Positions 15,701-22,694 of a DNA stretch of 64,000 nt are shown here, piece by piece. The translations under genes and the position numbers were made by a program. Every line of letters starts with the position of its first letter. The stretch's first letter is position 1. The stretch comes from JANQQC01 sp965262255 (GTDB lineage: Bacteria; Pseudomonadota; Alphaproteobacteria; Caulobacterales; Hyphomonadaceae): the NCBI GenBank assembly GCA_965262255.1, contig OZ253505.1, positions 2,108,001-2,172,000 on the forward strand, written 5' to 3'. Under the pieces are notes generated by a model that saw only the letters and a list, made by a program, of their open reading frames with translations, did not search any database and had not been told where the DNA came from.

Positions 15701-18571
15701 AACATCTGCTTCCGATTCGACGATTACAATTCCTAGTTGTTTAAGTTTATCTTGAATTTCGATAAGTCTCGCTTTTGATTTTTTCTTTGGGGCTACTTCT
15801 TTTAACTCAGCAAGAGTGATTACCTTTTTCTTCAGCCATTCGTCTAAGATTTTTTTGACAGCAATAGGCAGTTTTATACTACTAACATCCAGAACTGTAT
15901 CAGTGGGTGCTACGTCGACGACATTTATTCCTAATGATTCAAGTTTGGCTGTAATATCTTCAAATCGAGGCCTTGAAGTTTTCTTTGGAGCGGTTTTTAC
16001 TAAATCCGATTTTGTTACATACCCCTGAGACTTCCAACTCTTCATCTCATTTACAATTGCGCCTGGTAATTTTATCGTACCTTCTAATTCAGGTTTATCT
16101 GGAAATTTTGCAACGGGGACGTGATCTTCTTTGACTTCAATCCCAAGCGCGATTATTTGATCGCGAATTTTCCCAAATTTAGCAATTGTAGTTTTCTTCG
16201 GACATGTATCTCGCAGTTCCTCTTTAGTGACGTATCCTCGTCTTTTCCATCGTCTCAACGATTGGTTAACTGCCTTTGGCAGAACGACCTCACTTTCGAG
16301 TACGGTTTTTTTTTCTGTTTTCGCAATAGGTTTCGTTGTTTCCTTAGGTTCGATTACCTTAATACCTAATTCAATTATTCGTTCTTTAACTTCAGCGAAA
16401 CGCGCTCTTGTGGTTCTATTTGGGCAGGTGCTTCTTAGTTCTTCTTGGGTGATAGACCCCTTTTTCTTCCATTTCTCTAATGCTTCATCTACCGCAATTG
16501 GTAGCTTAACGGTACTTTCTGGGCCTGACTTCTCAGCGAGATCAGGTTCAACTACCTCGATGCCCAAACGAATAATTTCCGCTTTAACTTCCGCAAACCT
16601 TGCAATTGTAGTTTTCTTCGGACAAGTTTTTCTCAACTCGTCCCTCGTTATTGAACCTCGTCTTTTCCATTTTTGTAGTGCTGCCTCAACTGCTATAGGT
16701 AACTTCACAGCACTTTGGCTAACAGGCTTCGCAACGGGTTTAACATCGGGTTTCGGAGTCGTCTCTGGTTCAACAACGTCAATACCCAAACGAATAATTT
16801 CTGCTTTAACTTCAGCAAACCTTGCGAGGGTGGTCTTCTTCGGACATGTCTTTCTCAGCTCGTCTCTCGTTATTGAACCCCGTCGTTTCCAATCGTCTAG
16901 CGCAGCGTCTACCGCTATAGGTAATTTTACAGCGCTCTTAGTATCCGGTTTTGCAACAGGTTTTACAACAGGTTTTGCCTTGGAGTCGGGTGTTGTCTCG
17001 GGTTCGACAACCTCAATACCGAGCTCAATTATTCTTGCCTTAACCTCATCAAAACGCGCTCGTGTAGTTTTCTTAGGACAAGTTTTTCTCAACTCGTCTC
17101 TTGTTATGGACCCTTTTCTTTTCCATTTTCCTAATGCCGCATCAACTGCTATAGGCAACTTTACAGTACTTTGGCTAACGGGCTTTGCAACAGGTTTTAT
17201 ATTTGATGTCGGAGTTGCCTCGGATTCAACAACCTCGATACCCAAACGGATAATTTCCGCCTTAACTTCTGCAAACCTTGCGTGAGTGGTTTTCTTCGGG
17301 CAAGTGTTTCGCAACTCCTCCCGCGTTATTGAGCCTCGAGCTTTCCAATCGTCTAATGCCGCCTCCACTGCTATGGGTAATTTAACAGGACTTTGTGTAG
17401 ACGGCGTTGCAACTTGTTTGGTGTCAGCCTTAGGAGTGTCTTCGGGTTCTATGACATTGACACCGAGCTGAATTACTCTTGCCTTGACTTCTTCAAACCG
17501 TGCCCGAGTAGTTTTCTTCGGGCATGTTTTTCTCAATTCCTCTCGCGTTATGGATTTCCGTCGTTTCCATTTTTTCAACGCAGCTTCTACTGCAATTGGT
17601 AGTTTTACACTGCTTTCGACTATAACGGGTTTCGTTGGAATAGTAGATTGTACGGCTTTACCGGTCTCCTCATCGATGATGTTGAGACCTAACGCAATTA
17701 GCTGATCTTGAAGAGCGATAAACTTGGATTTGGCTTTCTTTTTTGGTGCTTTTTCTCTCAACTCTCCGACCGTGATAGTTTTCTTGGCGAGCCAATCATC
17801 AAGAACGGCGCTAATTGCTCGAGGAAATTTTGGTCTTTCAATGTCTGAAGACAGATTGCTTGGTTCTGTATCAGTCGTTTGTTTTGCCTTGTCGACCTTT
17901 ACTTTTTCCAGTTTCTCGTTCGTATCAACCACCACGGTTTTTTCGTCAGTAGTCTTGGTTTGGGTTCCTTCGACTGATGCCGCTGTTGTTTTTGACGAAG
18001 TGTTTTGGTCTCTAGTCTTAGCCCTAGAATCTTTTCGTTTAGCGCGACTGTCACCCGAGGCGCTAGAAGTTTCTTCAATCTTTACTTTGTCAACTGTATC
18101 TTTCGTATCAACAACTATGCGATTCTCGTCGTGCGACCTAATCTGTGTGCCTTCCACCAAAGCAGCCGTTGTGTTTTCCCGGGATGCCTTTTCCTTTTTA
18201 ATTGTTTTGGTTGGGGAACCGCTAGTTTCTTGAACTGTTTCTGTCGCTGGAGATATAGGAGGTTGCGTTACTTGATTGGTTCGCTTTACTTTGCCTACAG
18301 TCTTGATTCCAAATCTTGAAAGGCGACTCTTTAAATTCTTCGCTTCTTTTGAGGCATCGACCGTGCGCAAATTTGTGCGGAGGTAGTCTATTCGTTCTTG
18401 AAGTTCTTGTTTGCTAACGAGACCAGTTGACTCCCATTCAGAGGGAATTTTCCGCCACAAGTCTCTTGCAACTCGTTCAGATTCAAGTGTACGCAGATGT
18501 GTTTCTATCGCGACCGAAACGGCGATCCTGCGTTGTTCGTCAGGATTATTGTCTGCTGTAATTTTTACCAC
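12725..18571 (-). CDS. rpoD: Giant primary sigma factor RpoD with tandem region 1.1-like repeats
   Basis: About 1,948 residues against a usual 610-680. The C-terminal 540 residues are a canonical RpoD core: region 1.2 (RIDDPVRMYLREMGEVELLS), region 2 (FSTYATWWIRQAITRSIADQ), sigma finger GEDEDSSLGDLLED, and region 4 VTRERIRQIEAKALRKL. Before it lie 16 tandem copies of a domain of about 71 residues (14404-17827), with the pattern of sigma region 1.1, and one divergent copy near the N-terminus (about 18300-18440). A charged linker of about 150 residues containing its own duplication separates the divergent copy from the array. I chose GTG 18571 because GGGAGAG precedes it; a TTG at 18613 in the same frame lacks a site. 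It follows dnaG, the usual macromolecular-synthesis order. The frame is intact throughout, so it is not an assembly-split or decayed gene. Confidence 0.93.
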   Translation of the reverse strand: MVKITADNNPDEQRRIAVSVAIETHLRTLESERVARDLWRKIPSEWESTGLVSKQELQERIDYLRTNLRTVDASKEAKNLKSRLSRFGIKTVGKVKRTNQVTQPPISPATETVQETSGSPTKTIKKEKASRENTTAALVEGTQIRSHDENRIVVDTKDTVDKVKIEETSSASGDSRAKRKDSRAKTRDQNTSSKTTAASVEGTQTKTTDEKTVVVDTNEKLEKVKVDKAKQTTDTEPSNLSSDIERPKFPRAISAVLDDWLAKKTITVGELREKAPKKKAKSKFIALQDQLIALGLNIIDEETGKAVQSTIPTKPVIVESSVKLPIAVEAALKKWKRRKSITREELRKTCPKKTTRARFEEVKARVIQLGVNVIEPEDTPKADTKQVATPSTQSPVKLPIAVEAALDDWKARGSITREELRNTCPKKTTHARFAEVKAEIIRLGIEVVESEATPTSNIKPVAKPVSQSTVKLPIAVDAALGKWKRKGSITRDELRKTCPKKTTRARFDEVKARIIELGIEVVEPETTPDSKAKPVVKPVAKPDTKSAVKLPIAVDAALDDWKRRGSITRDELRKTCPKKTTLARFAEVKAEIIRLGIDVVEPETTPKPDVKPVAKPVSQSAVKLPIAVEAALQKWKRRGSITRDELRKTCPKKTTIARFAEVKAEIIRLGIEVVEPDLAEKSGPESTVKLPIAVDEALEKWKKKGSITQEELRSTCPNRTTRARFAEVKERIIELGIKVIEPKETTKPIAKTEKKTVLESEVVLPKAVNQSLRRWKRRGYVTKEELRDTCPKKTTIAKFGKIRDQIIALGIEVKEDHVPVAKFPDKPELEGTIKLPGAIVNEMKSWKSQGYVTKSDLVKTAPKKTSRPRFEDITAKLESLGINVVDVAPTDTVLDVSSIKLPIAVKKILDEWLKKKVITLAELKEVAPKKKSKARLIEIQDKLKQLGIVIVESEADVAGALKTLEQSPVSSEPAKLPIAVAKVVDDWMRIGAITLDQLKEVAPKKKSKARLLGIKDRLVEMGIDVVDSDEELAKAIQAKKKQVKKKTLPLPKEYDDVVNDWKSMGFVTLDELTKLAPVQTTHADFVNIQDRLTELRIEILQTDRETVKPAPKPKIEPSKILAPSVNKKLEEWFAKGSITLEELKETAPNKTTKAKFKAYQEELNRLGIKVIVPKQGKVSRKSAKGTSSTKVKLPRDIGKVFEEWKTRDSVSWDEFKKTAPKKHSKAKLYDLCSQLTKLGVNIVDIPTDDKKTKILEEKAAKLPKPIRNELERWRDQDFVTIDELKRICHTKSLKAKINNIQNTLTEIGIKLYESEKAYKIEKIKENLVNLTSDQLPKSLRKILLEEWVAKKFVTIDEVKKAAPKRTSKAKLLGYRTVLTELGVLVVETQEEGLRLVAKTSSNALVTKPETRPGERIDDPVRMYLREMGEVELLSREGEIAIAKRIEAGRNEVVHGLYKSPLTFEAFKVWRDQLNNNEMPLRELVDLDSTYVDENKSSKRRKKITVSKEETEDENDDSDEDSSGVTPSIIAMEKELRAGVMKKLDRIADKNDRLQEVYAKIVDQYVSGNENKDDKSLELEAKNIIRSILRILKPMHINPQRINQLVEQLHAANKALLKTERGIIRSAERHGIGRKQFDEQMKGNEFDPLWKEKVKLISAKWRKFVETDGEKIDRFQIELENFCKDINLPLREFQEIHLIVRKGEREAKIAKKEMIEANLRLVISIAKKYLNRGLQLLDLVQEGNIGLMKAVDKFEYRRGYKFSTYATWWIRQAITRSIADQARTIRIPVHMIETINKIMKTQKQYLHDEGREPTPAELGKALNLPVDKIKKVLKIARDPVSLEKPIGEDEDSSLGDLLEDEKAIRPDEATMQSGLSSTMTSVLSALTPREERVLRMRFGIGPKMAEHTLEEVGKEFAVTRERIRQIEAKALRKLKHPSRNRALKTFLEQ
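14404..17827 (-). repeat. 16 tandem region 1.1-like domain repeats within rpoD
   Basis: Sixteen in-frame units of 66-78 residues. The consensus runs: KLPIAV, five variable residues, W, a few basic residues, SITRDELRKTCPKKTT, ARFAEVKAEIIRLGIEVVE, then a Pro/Lys-rich linker. Units start near 17827, 17605, 17383, 17161, 16927, 16705, 16507, 16285, 16072, 15874, 15649, 15430, 15214, 14998, 14791 and 14569. Units 2-7 (16286-17605) are nearly identical, and the others are progressively diverged. The helix pattern (G-x-IT-x-x-EL, then a second amphipathic helix ending LGI-x-V-x-E) parallels sigma-70 region 1.1 of E. coli (GYLTYAEVN ... MGIQVMEE, recalled from memory). Confidence 0.9.
17891..18175 (-). 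repeat. Two-copy linker duplication in the RpoD N-terminus
   Basis: Two imperfect copies of about 34 residues: NTTAALVEGTQ followed by VVDTKDTVDKVKI (18074-18175), and KTTAASVEGTQ followed by VVDTNEKLEKVKV (17891-17992). They are separated by a Ser/Lys/Arg-rich spacer. They are unrelated to the 1.1-like units and look like a flexible, charged linker that has also been duplicated. Confidence 0.75.
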
Positions 18572-18615
18572 AGTGTTCTCTCCCACATAATGCCTTTCGG
18601 CAGTTGTTTTCAAAT

Positions 18616-20430
18616 TTATAGTGATGAAGCAGCTTCGCTAGCTTCTAACAATTTGGCTTTGGTTGTCATTCGTTCTAATGCCCGCTGGCGTTGATATTTC
18701 CAGTTTTGACTAAACTCTTGAGCATCTCCATTCGCCGAAAAAATAGGCGGATCCATATTATCGTTCGATGCCAAGCGTTCCATAGCGCACAACCACTCCC
18801 TCGCATCAGCACCTTCGGACGCAAGACGCGGAGAAATATGAAATTCAGCCACCAAATTGGCAGCGCGAGATTTTCCAGAATCTATTAGATAGTTACGAAC
18901 AGCCTCACGTTCAATATCTTCGCCACTATCAGATAAATCTAATATCGCGTCTCGTATACAATTTACGTCGGGATCTGAGAAATTTGCCGCAGCGACCTCT
19001 TCCCGTCCAAGTTCTAACAGGTCTGGATTATTGATTGCGTGGAGCAGATTACCCAAGCCGACAACTGAGTACGTTGGTTTTATAGCTGACCCATCCGATA
19101 CTGCACCTTGATTTTGACGCCGGCCCTTGCTCCGCCGCATTTCAAATCCCAACTCATTCGCACGTCTATACAGTGTCTGTCGATACGCCTTACGAACTTC
19201 ATTATTCTTAATGGATTGAACGACTGAATTCAGTCGATCGGAAAGACCGGCTTGGCGTTCAGGTGTATCTAACGCCCCAGCGGTACGTTCTCGAAACCAC
19301 AAAAGATCAATCAATGGAGTCGCCCTATCTATCCGTTCGAGCATTTCGTTTCGGCCATGGCGACGGATTATATCATCTGGGTCAAGCCCATCTGGCAACA
19401 TTACAAAAAACAACTGGTGTTTATGGTCTATTTCTGGAAGTGCTCTATCAATAGTACGATAGGCTGCCGACTGACCGGCGGTATCACCGTCAAAGCAGAG
19501 TACTGCCTCTGGTGAGGCATGCCAGACCATTGATAATTGCTTTGGTGTAACTGCCGTACCGAGTGGAGCAACAACGTTACCGATCCCGGCCTCGCATAAC
19601 GCAATGACATCCATATATCCTTCGCATACGATTAATCCACGGGCATGACTAGCCGATAATGCAGTTCGCGCTGCCTTATATCTGTAGAGGATATCTGATT
19701 TGTGGAACAAGGGGCCATCGGGTGAATTCAGATATTTTGGCTTTTCATCTGCCTCTAATGCACGGGCTCCGAATGCTATGACTTTGCCAGACGTATTCTC
19801 AATAGGAAACATTATCCTGTTGCGAAACACGTCGTAGGTCGATTTCTTATTGTCTTCTGTCTTCTCCTTCACAAGCCCTGCTTCCACTAGTTCTTCGGTC
19901 GTAAAGTTCAAAGATTTGAGGTAGTCAAGGGTGTGCCTCCAACCGTCAGGCGCATATCCGAGTCTGTATTTTTTCCAACTGTTCGGACTAAGTCCTCGCC
20001 CTTTGAGATATTCGCGAGCCTCACCGCCTTCTGCAGAGGTCAGTTTTTGTTCGAAAAATTTGCAAGCGGTCTCACATGCAGAGAGGAGACGAACTTGACG
20101 ATCATATGCTTCTTTGTCTTTAGGCGTTGGCTTGGGTATTTCTATACCTGCGATTTCTGCAATGCGTTTGATGGCATCAATGAAATCAACGCGTTCGGTT
20201 TCTTGAACAAATTTTATGACATCCCCGCCTTTGCCGGAGGAGAAACATTTGTAGAAGCCTTTGTCGTCGTAGACGTAAAAGCTTGGTGTTTTTTCGTTCT
20301 GGAAGGGTGACAGTCCAACTAACCCTTGACCTTGTTTCTTAAGCTTTACGCGCCGAGAGACTATGTCGGATAGCCTTACGCGAGCTTTCAGGTCGTCCAC
20401 GAATCCGTCGGGAATTAATCGGTCAGACAT
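18616..20430 (-). CDS. dnaG: DNA primase
   Basis: 604 residues: CHC2-type N-terminal domain, then TOPRIM core (VCEGYMDVIALCEAG with catalytic Glu, and LCFDGDTAGQSAA with the Asp pair), then the C-terminal helicase-interaction region. It makes RNA primers for replication. Three of the four zinc ligands of the CHC2 module are replaced: the positions read Ser41 and Gln44 (GLSPFQNEKTPSF), Cys62 and Ser65 (YKCFSSGKGG). From memory, ligand loss of this kind is common in alphaproteobacterial primases, so I take it as a lineage trait rather than damage. The stop is two bases before the alternative TTG start of rpoD. It diverges from carA. Confidence 0.96.
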   Translation of the reverse strand: MSDRLIPDGFVDDLKARVRLSDIVSRRVKLKKQGQGLVGLSPFQNEKTPSFYVYDDKGFYKCFSSGKGGDVIKFVQETERVDFIDAIKRIAEIAGIEIPKPTPKDKEAYDRQVRLLSACETACKFFEQKLTSAEGGEAREYLKGRGLSPNSWKKYRLGYAPDGWRHTLDYLKSLNFTTEELVEAGLVKEKTEDNKKSTYDVFRNRIMFPIENTSGKVIAFGARALEADEKPKYLNSPDGPLFHKSDILYRYKAARTALSASHARGLIVCEGYMDVIALCEAGIGNVVAPLGTAVTPKQLSMVWHASPEAVLCFDGDTAGQSAAYRTIDRALPEIDHKHQLFFVMLPDGLDPDDIIRRHGRNEMLERIDRATPLIDLLWFRERTAGALDTPERQAGLSDRLNSVVQSIKNNEVRKAYRQTLYRRANELGFEMRRSKGRRQNQGAVSDGSAIKPTYSVVGLGNLLHAINNPDLLELGREEVAAANFSDPDVNCIRDAILDLSDSGEDIEREAVRNYLIDSGKSRAANLVAEFHISPRLASEGADAREWLCAMERLASNDNMDPPIFSANGDAQEFSQNWKYQRQRALERMTTKAKLLEASEAASSL

Positions 20431-20737
20431 GGGGTGAAAATTTGGAGAGTTGGAAAGAGTTTGAACTCATTGAAGTCCAATATAGTGTCGATACGCGAAA
20501 TTATTAGGGGAATGGAAATTTATGAGTCTAAAATTCTGTGTATAGATAAGGTGTTGTTGCTTGAAACTAACCTCACTGGTGGTATTGACAACGCAAACCG
20601 CTACCTGAGAGCGCATTGAAGTATGCATTCTAGCTGACTAAGTCGTAGACTATACGATCGCGGTCTTATATCACCAATTAATGTCTTATACCGTATTTTA
20701 GTATTAGTCTTCAAATTTCAACAAGGAAATCGCACCT
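20431..20737. promoter_or_regulatory. Divergent promoter region between dnaG and carA
   Basis: About 307 bases without a credible gene (short frames lack sites and homology). A perfect TTGACA occurs at 20584-20589 on the plus strand, but no good -10 follows at standard spacing. AAGGA stands about ten bases before the carA ATG. I see no attenuator hairpin or leader peptide rich in Arg or pyrimidine-type slippage runs. Confidence 0.4.
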
Positions 20738-21922
20738 ATGGATGCACAGGTACCCTATCAGCAGACAATATCACGAACAGGTGCTATTGCCTTTGCCGAC
20801 GGTACTGTTTGGCTAGGAGTTGGAACCGGTGCAGAAGGTGTTGCGATAGGAGAGATGTGCTTTAATACCGCAATGACCGGGTATCAGGAGATCCTTACTG
20901 ATCCGTCTTATGCTAGCCAAATTGTTGTTTTTACGTTTCCTCATATTGGAATTGTCGGTACAAATTATGACGATGTGGAAACCAGTAGTTCAGAGGCTAG
21001 AAAAGCGGTACGAGGAGCCGTTTTTCGGGAACCAATACCGGAAAATTCAAACTATCGGGCTAAACATAATTTTTGTGACTGGTTAGCAGAAAGGGAGATT
21101 GTAGCTGTTTGCGGAGTTGATACGAGATCGGTTACTCGGAGACTCCGAAGTGAAGGAATGGCTCGCGTGGCTATTGCTAACGATCCCACCGGAGTTTTTG
21201 ATACCGATGAACTTGTACGTTTGGCTTCACGATTTGAAGGATTAGAGGGAGCAGATTTAGCGAAAGACGTATCAACTCTCAGTCCGTACACGAATTCCAC
21301 AAAATTATGGTCTCAAAGCCGAGTCTCAGACAGTATTGAAGACGCTCAGTTCCATGTAGTCGTTGTCGATTTTGGCATTAAACGCAATATTTTGAGAAAT
21401 TTGGCCGAAGTTGGAGCTAAAGCGACAATTGTATCCAGTGATACTAGTTTTGAGTCTATTGTTAAGCTTAATCCTGATGGAGTTGTATTGTCGAATGGAC
21501 CCGGCGATCCGGCTGCCACTTCGAAACGAATATTAGGAATGGTGACTAAACTTGTGGAAAGTGGGTTACCAATTTTAGGAATATGCCTAGGACATCAACT
21601 GCTTGCGTTATCTGTTGGCGCTCAAACCAAAAAAATGGTTCAGGGTCATCATGGCGCAAATCATCCGGTTTTGAATCTCAAATCTGGTAAAGTAGAAATT
21701 GTATCAATGAATCACGGTTTTACGGTAGATGTATCGACTCTTCCTAATGGAGTTGTCGAGAGTCATAGATCGTTATTTGATGGTACAAACTCCGGTTTGC
21801 GATTTGAGGGAAGACCGATAATCAGCGTACAGCATCATCCTGAGGCTAGCCCTGGTCCGCAAGATAGCTATTATGTATTCTCTCAGTTCGCCGAGTTAAT
21901 GAACAAAACAAAGAAAAAGTGA
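20738..21922 (+). CDS. carA: Carbamoyl phosphate synthase small subunit
   Basis: 394 residues. The N-terminal CPSase small-chain domain reads FADGTVWLGVG and FNTAMTGYQEILTDPSYA. The C-terminal class-I glutamine amidotransferase has the nucleophile in GICLGHQLLAL and the His-Glu pair in QHHPEASPGP. It releases ammonia from glutamine for CarB, feeding arginine and pyrimidine synthesis. AAGGA precedes the ATG by about ten bases. It is separated from carB by a metallo-beta-lactamase-fold gene. Confidence 0.97.
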   Translation: MDAQVPYQQTISRTGAIAFADGTVWLGVGTGAEGVAIGEMCFNTAMTGYQEILTDPSYASQIVVFTFPHIGIVGTNYDDVETSSSEARKAVRGAVFREPIPENSNYRAKHNFCDWLAEREIVAVCGVDTRSVTRRLRSEGMARVAIANDPTGVFDTDELVRLASRFEGLEGADLAKDVSTLSPYTNSTKLWSQSRVSDSIEDAQFHVVVVDFGIKRNILRNLAEVGAKATIVSSDTSFESIVKLNPDGVVLSNGPGDPAATSKRILGMVTKLVESGLPILGICLGHQLLALSVGAQTKKMVQGHHGANHPVLNLKSGKVEIVSMNHGFTVDVSTLPNGVVESHRSLFDGTNSGLRFEGRPIISVQHHPEASPGPQDSYYVFSQFAELMNKTKKK

Positions 21923-21927
21923 ACAAA

Positions 21928-22611
21928 ATGAGCAATGAACCTCAAAAACCAATACCGAAACTGGAAATACGTATAATTCCAGTTACGCCATTTCAACAAA
22001 ACACCTCGATGATCTGGTCGACTGAGACGGGTGATGGCGTGTTTATTGATCCAGGAGGTGAAGTTGATAGATTGATGGCGACGGCGAAGCAATTCAACGT
22101 GAAAATTGTTGCTGTATGGTTGACACATGGTCATCTCGATCATGCTGGCGCAGCAACAGCAGTGAAGGAAATAGTCAACTGTCCGATTATCGGACCACAC
22201 GTTGATGATCAATGGTTACTTGACGATATAGAGGCGCAAGGAGCCAAGTATGGATTACCAGGTGGCAAAAATGTGCGTCCGGACAAGTATCTACAAGATG
22301 GGGATGAACTGGAGTTAGCCGGCGTACGTTTTGGTGTCGCACATTGTCCAGGGCATACACCCGGACACGTTGTGATTTACCAACGAGAAGGACGGATTGC
22401 TTTTGTGGGGGATGTGTTGTTTCGAGGATCGATTGGCCGGACAGATTTCCCTCGTGGTAATCACGGGCAGTTGATCGAATCTATAAGCTCCAAATTATGG
22501 CCTTTAGGAAATGACATGCGGTTTGTACCTGGCCATGGGCCAATGTCAACATTTGGTCAAGAACGCGCTGACAATCCATTTGTGTCCGACTCAGTACTTG
22601 CAGCAACGTAA
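21928..22611 (+). CDS. MBL-fold metallohydrolase (glyoxalase II-like, YcbL type)
   Basis: About 228 residues with the metallo-beta-lactamase signature THGHLDHAG, a later ligand in HCPGHTPGH, FVGDVLFRGSIGRTDF and the terminal FVPGHGPMSTFGQER. This matches single-domain glyoxalase II-like hydrolases (YcbL/GloB2), which may hydrolyse S-lactoylglutathione or related thioesters. The substrate is inferred. The start may be GTG 21919, which overlaps the carA stop, or ATG 21928; I chose the ATG. It lies inside the carA-carB operon. Confidence 0.88.
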   Translation: MSNEPQKPIPKLEIRIIPVTPFQQNTSMIWSTETGDGVFIDPGGEVDRLMATAKQFNVKIVAVWLTHGHLDHAGAATAVKEIVNCPIIGPHVDDQWLLDDIEAQGAKYGLPGGKNVRPDKYLQDGDELELAGVRFGVAHCPGHTPGHVVIYQREGRIAFVGDVLFRGSIGRTDFPRGNHGQLIESISSKLWPLGNDMRFVPGHGPMSTFGQERADNPFVSDSVLAAT

Positions 22612-22694
22612 CGATCTTAGATCGCCCGAATTATACAAACTTAAATTGAAGTTGATGCCGTTCGCAAACACAAAGCGGCAAGTAGGAAAATAGA

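Noticed and set aside
16227..17285. Long open frames on the plus strand antisense to rpoD, up to about 350 codons
   Set aside because: They mirror the repeated, Lys/Pro-rich coding of the sigma array on the other strand, have no ribosome sites and match no family.
14404..17827. Regularly spaced repeats that could be taken for a CRISPR or satellite array
   Set aside because: Units are over 190 bases long, in frame, and preserve protein sequence better than DNA; this is a coding domain array.
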